NCBI GenBank assembly: GCA_023422775.1
Contig: JAFAGM010000013.1
Location: forward strand, 1 to 64,000
DNA: 64,000 bases
Source of the DNA: Pseudomonadota bacterium
GTDB lineage: Bacteria; Pseudomonadota; Alphaproteobacteria; Rhizobiales; Xanthobacteraceae
Direction of reading: 5' to 3'
Below the pieces are notes generated by a model that was given only the letters and a program-made list of their open reading frames with translations, was not told the origin of the DNA and ran no database searches. This document shows positions 17,207 through 25,629 of this stretch, one piece after another (within the stretch, counting starts at the first letter, position 1; the number at the start of each line of letters is the position of its first letter). The position numbers were made by a program, and so were the translations under genes.

Positions 17207-18247
17207 TCACCCGTGCACCACCGGCCCGCCGACCTTCTTCCACGCATCGATGCCGCCCTCGATATGCGCGGTGTTGGCGAGTCCTGCGCTCCTGGCGGCG
17301 GCCACTGCCATCGCCGAGCGTTCGCCGAAGGCGCAGAAGAACACCACGCGGCGACCGGTGGCAGCGGCGACTTCGCGCAGCATACCGCCGGGCTGCAGGT
17401 TCTCGCCGATCGAAGGATAGGGCGCATGCAGCGCGCTTGAGATCGTGCCGTGCTTGGCGCGTTCGCTGTTCTCGCGCAGATCGACCAGCAGGATGTCGGG
17501 CCGGCCGAGGCTTGCGATCGCATCGCGGGCGGTCAGCGCAAGCCCCTGCTTGGCGAGTTCTTCCTGGTGCAGGCCGACATGCATGTTGTCGGGAACGGCC
17601 ACGTCCATCATCTTCGGGTTGGGCAGCTTCAGGTTGGCCATCAGCTCGATATATTCATCGACGTTGCGCACCTGCAGCCGCGGATTATAGCGCTTCTCCT
17701 CGCCGATCGTGGAAACCGTGTCGCCCTTGTAGTCGTGCGCGGGGTACACCAGCGTCTCCTCCGGCAGCTTCAGCAGCCGGTTGAAGATCGACTCATACTG
17801 CGCGCGCGAGCTTCCGTTCTGGAAGTCGGTGCGGCCGGTGCCGCGGATCAGGAGCGTGTCGCCGGTGAAGACGCGGTCTCCCATCAGGTAGCTGTAGGAA
17901 TCGTCGGTGTGTCCGGGCGTGTACATGACGTCGAGGCTCAGGCCCTCGATCGTCACCTTGTCGCCGTCGGAGACCCGCATCGACACCACGTCGGCCTTGC
18001 TCTGCTCGCCCATGATGGTGATGCACCGGGTGCGGTCGCGCAGTTCGCCGAGGCCGGTGACGTGATCGGCATGCAGATGGGTGTCGACCGCCTTGACCAG
18101 CCGCAGGTCGAGCTCGCGCAGCAGCTGGCAATAGCGGTCGGCCTTTTCCAGCACCGGATCGAGGATCAACGCCTCGCCGCCGGCACGGCTTGCCAGCAGA
18201 TAGCTGTAGGTACCGGAGACGCTGTCGAAGAGCTGACGAAAGATCAT
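17207..18247 (-). CDS. blh: Persulfide dioxygenase-rhodanese fusion (Blh/ETHE1-like)
   Basis: A 346-residue two-domain protein. Residues 1-230 form an ETHE1-type metallo-beta-lactamase domain with THLHADH (56-62), further ligands in TPGHTDDS and GDTLLIRGTGRTDF, and YPAHDY. Residues 250-346 form a rhodanese domain with catalytic Cys305 in FFCAFGERS. ETHE1 enzymes oxidise glutathione persulfide to sulfite; the rhodanese half moves sulfane sulfur between persulfide and thiosulfate. The fusion matches Blh-type proteins known from persulfide-responsive operons in other proteobacteria. It lies downstream of the sox operon on the same strand, with its own upstream region holding a perfect dyad, so separate control is likely. 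Confidence 0.87.
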   Translation of the reverse strand: MIFRQLFDSVSGTYSYLLASRAGGEALILDPVLEKADRYCQLLRELDLRLVKAVDTHLHADHVTGLGELRDRTRCITIMGEQSKADVVSMRVSDGDKVTIEGLSLDVMYTPGHTDDSYSYLMGDRVFTGDTLLIRGTGRTDFQNGSSRAQYESIFNRLLKLPEETLVYPAHDYKGDTVSTIGEEKRYNPRLQVRNVDEYIELMANLKLPNPKMMDVAVPDNMHVGLHQEELAKQGLALTARDAIASLGRPDILLVDLRENSERAKHGTISSALHAPYPSIGENLQPGGMLREVAAATGRRVVFFCAFGERSAMAVAAARSAGLANTAHIEGGIDAWKKVGGPVVHG

Positions 18248-18295
18248 GCCTGCTGCCGCTCACTCAATCTGAGTTTCAGGCAGGATATTATTCTA

Positions 18296-18315
18296 GTTTG
18301 AGAGCCTTCTCAAAC
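18296..18315. promoter_or_regulatory. Perfect 8 bp dyad upstream of the persulfide dioxygenase gene
   Basis: GTTTGAGA and TCTCAAAC flank GCCT, 49 bp upstream of the blh start and 46 bp after the dsrE-like stop. It may be an operator for a sulfide/persulfide repressor or a short terminator for the sox operon; no strong U-tract follows on the minus strand, which favours an operator. Confidence 0.4.
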
Positions 18316-18360
18316 ATCTTTCATCTATGTGAATGAGCCTGATCGAGGGAATTTTACTTC

Positions 18361-18822
18361 CTAGGGCCGCACCAGCGTATATCCGTTCTCGGTCAAGAAC
18401 AGGATCTGCGCGACGCCGACCTGCACCGGCGTCGCCGCGGCAATGAATTCCGGCCGCTTGCCGGACTCGCGCTCCAGCGTATCGACGGTGTTGAGGCAGA
18501 TATCGACCCGTGCGCCCTGCGCCACCAGGCTTTCGACCGCCTTGCGGTTGGGATTTTCCGGACGCAGAAGGTCGATGCCCGGACCGAACGCCACGATCTC
18601 GATCGCGACCTTGTCGGGATCGTAGAACTTCATCAGGTTGTTGGCGACGCTGATCACCAGGCCCTGCTTGCGCGGGTCATTGTCGGAAAGCTGCAGCACG
18701 ACCTTGTGCTCGGCGAACGGCTTGTCCTGCAGCGGCGCCTGCTGGGCGCGTACGTCCGGCGCGGCAATTGCGATCAAAAGCGTCGCAGCCATGATGCGAA
18801 TGATGGTCGAAAGCCGCATCAT
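18361..18822 (-). CDS. Exported DsrE/F-like sulfur-relay protein
   Basis: A 153-residue DsrE-family protein with an N-terminal signal peptide (residues 1-26, ending DVRA). The core has VVLQLSDNDPRKQGLVISVANN, IEIVAFGPGIDLL and a single cysteine, Cys109, in VDICLNTV, placed where DsrE-type proteins carry their persulfide cysteine. Its start overlaps the SoxB stop by ATGA, so it is the last gene of the sox operon. An exported DsrE-like protein in a sox operon suggests periplasmic sulfane-sulfur handling; the exact role is unknown. Confidence 0.8.
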   Translation of the reverse strand: MMRLSTIIRIMAATLLIAIAAPDVRAQQAPLQDKPFAEHKVVLQLSDNDPRKQGLVISVANNLMKFYDPDKVAIEIVAFGPGIDLLRPENPNRKAVESLVAQGARVDICLNTVDTLERESGKRPEFIAAATPVQVGVAQILFLTENGYTLVRP

Positions 18823-20567
18823 CCCAATCCCGCTATGCCCGGGTTGTCGTCAACGCCTTTCAGCGTGACGCCGGGCGCTGACCTGTTGGGCGGCTTGCCC
18901 GATTTCAGATGTCTGGCGACCACATCCCAGATCGGCGCGCCGGTCTGCTCGTTGACGGAAGCCCAGCCCGCCACCTTGTAGCTTTTGCCGGCCTGCAGCG
19001 CACGGCCATTGCCGAGCTTCACGTCGGAAATCCGCTTTCCGACGGATTGGTCCGGCGTGCAGGTGTAGGACAGGCCGCCGACGCGAACCATGTCGCCGCC
19101 CTGCTGGTAATAGGGGTCGGTGTTGAAGAGATTGTCGCAAACGTCTTCCAGCACGTCCTTGATCTGGCTGCCGGTCATGTTCTGCATGTAGGTCTGCGGA
19201 TAGCTGATGGCGGTTTGCGAAAGCACGTCCTCCATCGTCAGCGGCTGGGCGGCCAGCGCCGTCGTGCCCCAGCGGAAGCCGGGTGAAAGCGCGATCTCGG
19301 CATTCAATTCGCCGAGCAGCGCGTCGCAGATCAACTGGTCCATGCTGCCCGAGAAATTGCCGCGGCGATAGAGCAGGCGGTCGGCGACGCCGACCTTCTC
19401 GCCAAGCGCGGCCTCGTGCGGCTCGCGGATCTTGTCGATCAGCGCCTGCATGGCGGGATCGGGCTTCAGCAGTTCCGAAAACACCGGCAGCAGCCGGTAG
19501 CGCACATTGGTGACCTTGCCCCTGGCCAGTTCGAGGTCGAGCACGCCCAGGAACTTGCCGTTCGAGCCGGCATTGGTGACGAGCGTGACGCCGCCCGCAT
19601 TGGTCACCGCAATCGGTTGCGGCACGGCGTCGTGGGTGTGGCCGCCGAGAATGACGTCGATGCCGGTGACGCGGCTTGCGAGTTTGAGATCCACATCCAT
19701 GCCGTTGTGCGACAGCAGGATAACGGCATCGATCTTGTCGTTGCTGCGGTGCGTATCGACGAGCTTCTGCAGTTCCTCGTCGCGGATTCCGAACTTCCAG
19801 TTCGGCGTAAAGCGTTTGGGATGGGCGATCGGCACATACGGAAACGCCTGTCCGATCACCGCGACGCGATAGCTGCCGATCGCCTTGATGACGGACGGCT
19901 TGAACACACGTCCCGATGCCGGGTCGAACGCCCTGGCGTCGTTGAAGGCGGCCTCCTCGGTGAGGAAGACGTTCTGCGCCAGGAATTCGCCCTTGAAGCG
20001 CTCGAGATTGGCGCGCAGTACTTTCTCGCCGTAGGTGAACTCCCAATGGCCGGTCATCGCCTCGATGCCGAGCAAATTGGCGGCATCGACCATGTCGGCG
20101 CCCTGCAGCGTGTTGGCCAGCCCTGTTCCCTGCCAGAGGTCGCCGCCGTCGAGCAGCAGCGAGCGGCCGTTCCCGACGTCGCTGCGCAGCCGGTCGACCA
20201 GGGTCTTCAGGTGGGCAAAGCCGCCGAGCTTGCCGAACCGCCCGGCGGCCTTTTCGAATTCGACCGAGGTGAAGGCATAGGCATCGGCACTGTCGGGGCG
20301 AATACCGAAGCGATCGAGGAAGGCCTTTCCGACCAGATGCGGCGGGGTGCCCCGCATCGCGCCGACGCCGAGATTGACGCTCGGCTCGCGATAGAACACC
20401 GGCCGAAGCTGCGCATGCACATCCGTGATGTGCATGATGCGCGCATTTCCGAAGCGTTCCAGATCGTACACGCCGGCATTGTCGGCGCTTCGGGCCGGCC
20501 GCGGCAGGCTGCTGGAAAAGGTAGCAGCGCCTGCCAACGCCAGGAACTCACGGCGGCGGATGGTCAT
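18819..20567 (-). CDS. soxB: Thiosulfohydrolase SoxB
   Basis: A 582-residue periplasmic enzyme that hydrolyses the sulfonate from SoxY-bound S-sulfocysteine in thiosulfate oxidation. A twin-arginine signal (IRRREFLALAGAATF) fits Tat export of a pre-folded dimanganese enzyme. Metallophosphoesterase motifs: TDVHAQ (49-54), DGGDLWQG (140-147), TGHWEFTYG (172-180), SHNGMD (286-291) and GGHTHD (308-313), with a 5-prime-nucleotidase-type C-terminal domain to 560. ATG 20567 is used; upstream in-frame starts read antisense-looking sequence over soxK. An 83 bp gap containing a repeat separates it from soxK. Confidence 0.96.
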   Translation of the reverse strand: MTIRRREFLALAGAATFSSSLPRPARSADNAGVYDLERFGNARIMHITDVHAQLRPVFYREPSVNLGVGAMRGTPPHLVGKAFLDRFGIRPDSADAYAFTSVEFEKAAGRFGKLGGFAHLKTLVDRLRSDVGNGRSLLLDGGDLWQGTGLANTLQGADMVDAANLLGIEAMTGHWEFTYGEKVLRANLERFKGEFLAQNVFLTEEAAFNDARAFDPASGRVFKPSVIKAIGSYRVAVIGQAFPYVPIAHPKRFTPNWKFGIRDEELQKLVDTHRSNDKIDAVILLSHNGMDVDLKLASRVTGIDVILGGHTHDAVPQPIAVTNAGGVTLVTNAGSNGKFLGVLDLELARGKVTNVRYRLLPVFSELLKPDPAMQALIDKIREPHEAALGEKVGVADRLLYRRGNFSGSMDQLICDALLGELNAEIALSPGFRWGTTALAAQPLTMEDVLSQTAISYPQTYMQNMTGSQIKDVLEDVCDNLFNTDPYYQQGGDMVRVGGLSYTCTPDQSVGKRISDVKLGNGRALQAGKSYKVAGWASVNEQTGAPIWDVVARHLKSGKPPNRSAPGVTLKGVDDNPGIAGLG

Positions 20568-20602
20568 GCGGGTCTCCGCGCGTCGTAGCGGCTTCTGCTT
20601 TG

Positions 20603-20653
20603 GAGCATGATCTCGGCGGAAAACCGGTTGCCACTTTTCCGGATCATGCTCTA
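20603..20653. repeat. GAGCATGATC palindromic repeat
   Basis: GAGCATGATC at 20603 and its complement GATCATGCTC at 20642 enclose a centre with AAAACCGGTT. The outer CTA (20651-20653) is the TAG stop codon of soxK. It sits between soxK and soxB inside the operon and belongs to a repeat family familiar in Bradyrhizobium. Confidence 0.75.
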
Positions 20654-20968
20654 ACGAATTTCCATTTCCTTCCAGCGGGTCTTTTCGCTGGTGGCCTGGA
20701 AGATCGAGGCCTTGGCCAGCGCTTCGGCTTCCCTGGCCGAGGCGGTGGCCTTGTCGAATTCGCCGGCATCGGCTGCCTTCTTCGCCGCCGCCAGTGTCGA
20801 GGCCGTGGTGGTCCATTGATTGCGCAGCTTGCCGGCCTCCTTGTTGGCGGCCTCAGCCGCGGCATAGGCCGTCTTGAACTCCTCCTCGGAGCCCGCAGCG
20901 CGCGCGGAAGTCATCCCCGCAGCGAGCAGCGCGAGAACCAACGTCGACTTGAACATCCTGTTCCTCAT
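20651..20968 (-). CDS. soxK: SoxXA-binding protein SoxK
   Basis: A 105-residue exported protein (signal peptide to about residue 24, SARA) followed by an alanine/lysine-rich helical region with KTAYAAAEAANKEAGKLRNQW and a charged C-terminus. Length, composition and position between soxA and soxB match SoxK/SAXB, which binds SoxXA and raises its activity. The start overlaps the soxA stop by four bases. The stop TAG lies in the neighbouring repeat. Confidence 0.8.
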   Translation of the reverse strand: MRNRMFKSTLVLALLAAGMTSARAAGSEEEFKTAYAAAEAANKEAGKLRNQWTTTASTLAAAKKAADAGEFDKATASAREAEALAKASIFQATSEKTRWKEMEIR

Positions 20969-21831
20969 GGCCGCGCTCCGGGACCGGAAATCGGCAGTCC
21001 GTTGCTGACATAGGACAGATAATATTCGACGTTGCGGTATTCATCGTCCTGCGGTTTGAGCGGCACGCCGCGGATCTGGCTGTTGCAGCTGGTGAAGCGC
21101 CGGCTGGTGGTGCCCATGCCGCTCCATTCGGAGCGGTAGATCGGCATCGCGTTGACGATGCCGAGCGCAGGCGCCAGGATTTCAGCGCGAATGCGTTCGC
21201 CCGGGCTCTGCACATGGCAGGTGGCGCAGGAGAAGTTGAGCTGGCCGCGGCGCGTATAGAAATACTCCTTGCCGGCCTGGTAGGCCTGCAGCGCGCGCGG
21301 ATCGTTCGGGATCTTGATGTCCATCAGCTTGCCGCGCGAGGTGAAGGCCATGTAGGCGGTCAGCGCCGCCATTTCGTCCTTCACGTAGGAGAACGGCGAT
21401 TCGCCATTGGCCTCGCGGCAGCGGTTCAGCGCCAGCTCCAGCGTGATGACCTTGCCTTCCTTCTCGTCGAAGTAAGGATAGTTCTGGCGGATGCCGATGC
21501 CCTTGTTCGGGAAGCAATCCTCGTAGCTCCTGCCGTTCCTGAACGGCCTGGAAAACATTTCCTTGCCCATTTCGAGCGAGAATTCGTAGGGCGGGAATTG
21601 CTCCTTCTCCTGCCACTGCCGGTGCAGGTCTTCGTTCATCGAATAGGGGCCGTTGACGAAATCCTCGAACTTCACCTTGGGAAACTTGTCGGTGAAGAAT
21701 TTCTGGAACGCCTTGGCGTCGGCGACGGGGTCGATCCTGTCGGCCGCGCCGGAGGGCAGGGTGCCAGCCACCGTCATCACGGCGAGCGCCAGCGCGGCCG
21801 ACGCCAGGCTGATTGCGGATCGCAGCCTCAT
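20965..21831 (-). CDS. soxA: SoxA, c-type cytochrome subunit of SoxXA
   Basis: A 288-residue periplasmic cytochrome that with SoxX joins thiosulfate to the SoxY cysteine. It has a signal peptide to about residue 30. Only one heme motif is present, CATCH (202-206). The N-terminal domain, which binds a second heme in some species, has Cys106 and Cys138 but no CXXCH, so this is the monoheme type with a likely disulfide. Cys249 in TSCNSQIRG is the expected persulfide heme ligand. Four-base overlaps link it to soxZ and soxK. Confidence 0.95.
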   Translation of the reverse strand: MRLRSAISLASAALALAVMTVAGTLPSGAADRIDPVADAKAFQKFFTDKFPKVKFEDFVNGPYSMNEDLHRQWQEKEQFPPYEFSLEMGKEMFSRPFRNGRSYEDCFPNKGIGIRQNYPYFDEKEGKVITLELALNRCREANGESPFSYVKDEMAALTAYMAFTSRGKLMDIKIPNDPRALQAYQAGKEYFYTRRGQLNFSCATCHVQSPGERIRAEILAPALGIVNAMPIYRSEWSGMGTTSRRFTSCNSQIRGVPLKPQDDEYRNVEYYLSYVSNGLPISGPGARP

Positions 21832-22139
21832 TGAATCTTCGCCGTGGTGGTGTCGGTCGCGCCCTTGTTGTCGATCCAGCTGATCTTCAACTCGTCGCCC
21901 TTCTTTGCGCCCTTGAAGGAGAACTTGACGTAGGGGTCCTTTGAAATGCCGCCGCCCCAGTCGGCCGCGAATACCGTCTTGCCGTCATGTTCGAATTTCA
22001 GTTGCGTGATGAAGTGCGGCGGAATGAGCTCGCCCTTGGCGTCCTTCACGAATCCGGAATCCATCGGATGCTGGATCAGCGCCTGCACTTCCGTGTTCTC
22101 GCCGCTTGCGTTGGCGCGCACGCGAATGCTCGATGCCAT
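21828..22139 (-). CDS. soxZ: SoxZ, sulfur-carrier complex subunit
   Basis: A 103-residue immunoglobulin-like protein without its own signal peptide, as expected because SoxYZ is exported on SoxY's Tat signal. Conserved family segments: VQALIQHPMDSGF near residue 18 and FEHDGKTVFAADWGGGISKDPY. It forms the SoxYZ carrier. Overlaps soxA by four bases and follows soxY after 11 bases. Confidence 0.95.
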   Translation of the reverse strand: MASSIRVRANASGENTEVQALIQHPMDSGFVKDAKGELIPPHFITQLKFEHDGKTVFAADWGGGISKDPYVKFSFKGAKKGDELKISWIDNKGATDTTTAKIQ

Positions 22140-22150
22140 TTGATTTCTCC

Positions 22151-22639
22151 TTAGCCGCCGCAGCCGCCGACGGTCACCTTGACTTCCTTGGTGGCGCTGT
22201 AGAGCTTGCCGCCGGCCTCCACGACAACGATCACGTTGCTGGTCCGTGCCATCTTGACGCGGTTCGCGACGCCTGGAGTGGTTCCTGCAGGGATCCTGTA
22301 GGTCGCCACCAGCGCAACCGGATTTTCGCTGACCAGGAACGCGATCGAGGTCACGTCCGAAAGCGTCGTCGAGACCGATATCGGTACCACGGCGCCATTC
22401 TCCGCGATTTCCGGCGCATCCATCTTCACCTTGTCGGAGGGTTCCGGGCTCTTGCCGTAAAGCGCCTTGATGGCGTCGGCTTCGCTCTTCGCCTTGAATG
22501 CGTCTTCCGGATATTTGTCATTGGCCGCGGCGAATGCCGGTGCCAGGCCGAAGGGAATATTGCCGAGGCCGACGAGCGCGACCGCGCCTGCGCCTTGCAG
22601 GATCAGCCGCCGCGTGGCCGAAAATCCGACGTCGCTCAT
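22151..22639 (-). CDS. soxY: SoxY, sulfur-carrier protein with GGCGG swinging arm
   Basis: A 162-residue protein ending Gly-Gly-Cys-Gly-Gly; Cys160 is the covalent carrier of sulfur intermediates. The Tat signal is ATRRLILQGAGAVALVGLG. The Ig-like core includes KMDAPEIAENGAVVPISV, typical of SoxY. It partners SoxZ immediately downstream. Very secure. Confidence 0.97.
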   Translation of the reverse strand: MSDVGFSATRRLILQGAGAVALVGLGNIPFGLAPAFAAANDKYPEDAFKAKSEADAIKALYGKSPEPSDKVKMDAPEIAENGAVVPISVSTTLSDVTSIAFLVSENPVALVATYRIPAGTTPGVANRVKMARTSNVIVVVEAGGKLYSATKEVKVTVGGCGG

Positions 22640-22678
22640 ATCTGTTCTCCTGAACCGTGCGCAAATTGTCGCCCGGCG

Positions 22679-23065
22679 TCACAGCGTCTGCAGGAAATCC
22701 ACCACCGCGTCGATTTCCCTGGGGGTCAAGATCCGGTTGCGTCCGAACGGAGGCATCACCGTCAGCGGATTGCGCAGGGTTTCGTCTGATATGATGGCGA
22801 CGAGATCCTCGCGATTGGGATATTTGCTCTTGATGTCGATCAGCTCCGGTCCGATCGTGCCGGGCAGGTTGCCGCCCTTGATGACATGGCAGGTCAGGCA
22901 ATTGCCCTTGCTGCGGTTGAACGCAAGCTTCTGGCCTTCGGCCGCGGAGGATTGCGCCTGCGCGGCGCCCGCGGCTGCGAATACGCCGATGGCAAGCGTC
23001 AGCGCGAAAGCCGGAAAGGTCGCCGATATCGACTTGGACGGATGGCTCAGGGGCGGCTTCGTCAT
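22679..23065 (-). CDS. soxX: SoxX, monoheme cytochrome c subunit of SoxXA
   Basis: A 128-residue cytochrome from ATG 23065: signal peptide to about residue 38, heme motif CLTCH (56-60) and methionine ligand in VMPPFGRN. Starts at 23083, 23086 (ATG) or 23098 (GTG) would add up to 11 hydrophilic residues before the signal peptide and cannot be excluded. First gene of the operon soxX-Y-Z-A-K-B-dsrE; its promoter should lie upstream of 23065. Confidence 0.93.
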   Translation of the reverse strand: MTKPPLSHPSKSISATFPAFALTLAIGVFAAAGAAQAQSSAAEGQKLAFNRSKGNCLTCHVIKGGNLPGTIGPELIDIKSKYPNREDLVAIISDETLRNPLTVMPPFGRNRILTPREIDAVVDFLQTL

Positions 23066-23462
23066 CTCAGTTTTCGGTTGCATCATATCGGGCGGCACGC
23101 GTGGCGAGTTTTAGCGATCCGCAGCGAATTTACGGGGAACGAAGGCGTTCAAGCTCGGAATATAGGGGGTCAAAGCATAAACGTCATCCGCTGACAATGT
23201 GCGCGGCGCGGCCATCGCCGGGTTGCGGTTAATATCATCTCATAGGGTCGGGGCAAACGGCCAACAGCTTCCAAGCGCAGGCTCCGTGCGTTCGTCCGGG
23301 GGCGATCAGACGCCGCCAGCCGGGAAAGCGGCCTTCGCTGAAGGTTCCCTGACGGCGCGGTCCGCATTCATAACCAGAAGGTGCTGAAGCAGGTTTATTA
23401 TGGCAACCTGAAGTGACGCTCTGCGCGTGCCGGTCCGGCCAGAGCGGTTTCGCGAGGGTGAG
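23066..23462. other. Intergenic region between divergent sox operon and methyltransferase gene
   Basis: 397 bp that must contain the sox promoter and the promoter of the rightward methyltransferase. It is slightly AT-richer around 23225-23245. I see no convincing regulator dyad, repeat or small gene, and no soxR- or soxS-like regulator is encoded nearby. Confidence 0.5.
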
Positions 23463-24158
23463 ATGGCTGAGTTTGTGGTGGAATTCGGCAAGGATGGCCG
23501 CCCGGTCGAGCCCGACGGCCGTCTCGACGCGGCGGCGTTTCACCGCAACCACGCGCCGATCTGGGCCGTGCTGGAAAATTTCCTCGCAGACAAATCGGGT
23601 GACGTGGTGGAGGCCGGCAGCGGCACCGGCCAGCATGTCGTCCACTTCGCAACGCATACCCCGGGCATCACGTGGTGGCCGAGCGATCTCAACGAGCGCC
23701 ATCTGAAGAGCATCGAGGCGTGGCGCGCGCATGCCGGCTTGCCGAACATTCGTGCGCCGCTGCGGATCGATCTCACCGATCCCGCCTGGTGCCCGCAGAT
23801 GCATGACGGCAGCGGACCGGCCGACCTTAAGGCGGTGTTTTGCGCCAACGTGATTCACATCGCGCCATGGCGGGTCGCCGAGGGCCTGTTCGCCGGCGCA
23901 GGCCGCTACCTGCGCGGCGACGGCAGGCTCTTTCTCTATGGCCCGTTCAAGCGCGACGGCAGGCACAGCGCGCTGAGCAATGCCGTGTTCGACACCAGCC
24001 TGCGCGAACAGGACCCCGAATGGGGCGTGCGCGACATCGCCGATCTCGAAAAGTTGGCGAAGGCGGTGGGCCTCGCATTGGTCGAAACCACGGAAATGCC
24101 GGCCAACAACATGATTCTGGCCTTCGCGCGATCCACCAAGGGCGACACGCGCGCATAG
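23463..24158 (+). CDS. DUF938 SAM-dependent methyltransferase-like protein
   Basis: A 231-residue class I methyltransferase-like protein of the DUF938 family. SAM motif I is VVEAGSGTGQH (about residues 46-56), then WWPSDLNERHL as motif II and CANVIHIAPW as motif IV; LFLYGPFKRDG and NNMILAFARS lie near the C-terminus. ATG 23463 follows GCGAGGGTGAG, a usable ribosome site; a longer frame from 23427 is less likely. Substrate unknown. It is not part of the sox operon. Confidence 0.8.
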   Translation: MAEFVVEFGKDGRPVEPDGRLDAAAFHRNHAPIWAVLENFLADKSGDVVEAGSGTGQHVVHFATHTPGITWWPSDLNERHLKSIEAWRAHAGLPNIRAPLRIDLTDPAWCPQMHDGSGPADLKAVFCANVIHIAPWRVAEGLFAGAGRYLRGDGRLFLYGPFKRDGRHSALSNAVFDTSLREQDPEWGVRDIADLEKLAKAVGLALVETTEMPANNMILAFARSTKGDTRA

Positions 24159-24256
24159 CGCACGCCCGTTTGCGTCGGTTGATCGGGTCCGCCCGCATCT
24201 CCATAGTGCCGGGAATCAATCGATCAGGCTCCCTGCCCGGGGCCTGCCGGGCGGGA

Positions 24257-25504
24257 ATGCCGATGGACGCGACTGCCACCAAGGAGATTGCCGACGACGC
24301 ACGCGCGCGCGCCAACGTGTGGCGGCTGGCGGCGGCGCAGGCGCTGACCGGGGCCAATTCGGCGGTGATTTTCGCCACCGGCTCGATCGTCGGCGCGACG
24401 CTGGCGCCGGACGTCTCGCTCGCCACCGTGCCGCTGTCGATGTATGTGCTGGGCCTTGCCGCGGGCACGCTGCCGACCGGCGCGATCTCGCGGGCCTATG
24501 GCCGCCGTGTCGCCTTCATCATCGGTACCTTCTGCGGCGTCCTCACCGGCCTGCTCGGCGCGTTTGCGATCCTGCATTCGCAGTTCTGGCTGTTCTGCTG
24601 TGCGACCTTCCTCGGCGGGCTCTACGGCGCGGTGGCGCAATCCTATCGCTTCGCCGCCGCCGACGGCGCCAGCGTTTCTTTCCGCCCCAAGGCATTGTCG
24701 TGGGTGATGGCCGGCGGCGTGTTCGCCGGCGTGCTCGGTCCGCAACTCGTGCAGTGGACCATGGATATCTGGCCGCCCTACCTGTTTTCCTTCTCCTTCG
24801 TGATGCAGGCCGCCGTCGCGCTGGTGGCGATGGTGGTGCTTTCGGGCGTCGATGCGCCGAAGCCCGCGCCATCCGATCTGCATGGCGGCCGGCCGCTGTT
24901 CGAGATCGCGCGGCAGCCGCGGTTCATCGCGGCGGCGTTGTGCGGCGTGATCGCCTATCCCATGATGAACCTGGTGATGACGTCTGCGCCGCTCGCCATG
25001 AAGATGTGCGGGCTCACCGTCAGCGATTCCAATTTCGGCATTCAGTGGCATATCGTGGCGATGTACGGGCCGAGCTTCTTCACGGGCTCGCTGATCGCGC
25101 GCTTCGGCGCGCCCGCCATCGTGGCGCTCGGCCTGGCGCTGGAAGGCGCCGCCGCCGCGATCGGGCTTTCCGGCATCACCGCGATGCATTTCTGGGCGAC
25201 GCTGTTCGTGCTCGGGGTGGGGTGGAATTTCGCCTTCATCGGCGCTTCCGCGCTGGTGCTGGAGACGCACCGGCCGCAGGAGCGCAACAAGGTGCAGGCC
25301 TTCAACGACTTCCTGGTGTTCGGAATGATGGCGGTCGGGTCGTTCTCGTCCGGCCAGTTGTTGGCCCATTACGGCTGGTCGATGGTGAACATGGTGGTGT
25401 TCCCGTCCGTGCTGCTCGGCCTTGTTGTGTTGTTGCTTGCATCGTTCGCCAAGCGGCGCGCAAGATTGCGGGCGGTCGAACAAGTTCCCGATCCGGGTAT
25501 CTAG
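24257..25504 (+). CDS. MFS transporter
   Basis: A 415-residue major facilitator with twelve hydrophobic segments. It opens NVWRLAAAQALTGANSAVIFATGSIVG and has ISRAYGRRVAFIIG in the helix 2-3 loop. Starts ATG 24257 or 24263 are both plausible; longer frames read through the methyltransferase end. Its TAG stop codon is the first triplet of the repeat at 25502-25604. Substrate unknown; overall pattern resembles permeases labelled YfcJ/arabinose-efflux-like. Confidence 0.83.
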   Translation: MPMDATATKEIADDARARANVWRLAAAQALTGANSAVIFATGSIVGATLAPDVSLATVPLSMYVLGLAAGTLPTGAISRAYGRRVAFIIGTFCGVLTGLLGAFAILHSQFWLFCCATFLGGLYGAVAQSYRFAAADGASVSFRPKALSWVMAGGVFAGVLGPQLVQWTMDIWPPYLFSFSFVMQAAVALVAMVVLSGVDAPKPAPSDLHGGRPLFEIARQPRFIAAALCGVIAYPMMNLVMTSAPLAMKMCGLTVSDSNFGIQWHIVAMYGPSFFTGSLIARFGAPAIVALGLALEGAAAAIGLSGITAMHFWATLFVLGVGWNFAFIGASALVLETHRPQERNKVQAFNDFLVFGMMAVGSFSSGQLLAHYGWSMVNMVVFPSVLLGLVVLLLASFAKRRARLRAVEQVPDPGI

Positions 25505-25604
25505 AGCGTTTTCAAGCGAAGTGGATGCCGGTTCGCGTGAAGAAAACGCGTCAAAACAAAAATCCAGAGCTTCGGTTCTGATTCAATCGGAACCGAAGCT
25601 CTAG
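25502..25604. repeat. TAGAGC-ended ~100 bp repeat, copy 2
   Basis: Starts TAGAGCGTTTTC and ends GAAGCTCTAG; central GGTTCGCGTGAAGAAAACGC is identical to copy 1. The first TAG is the stop codon of the MFS gene. The inner part near the right end forms a hairpin between GAGCTTCGGTTC and GAACCGAAGCTC type arms. Confidence 0.9.
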
Positions 25605-25629
25605 CTAGTTCCCTGCTGCTGGAGGACCC

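Noticed and set aside
20568..20816. N-terminal extension of SoxB
   Set aside because: The open frame upstream of ATG 20567 is antisense-like, overlaps soxK in another frame and precedes a clear Tat signal.
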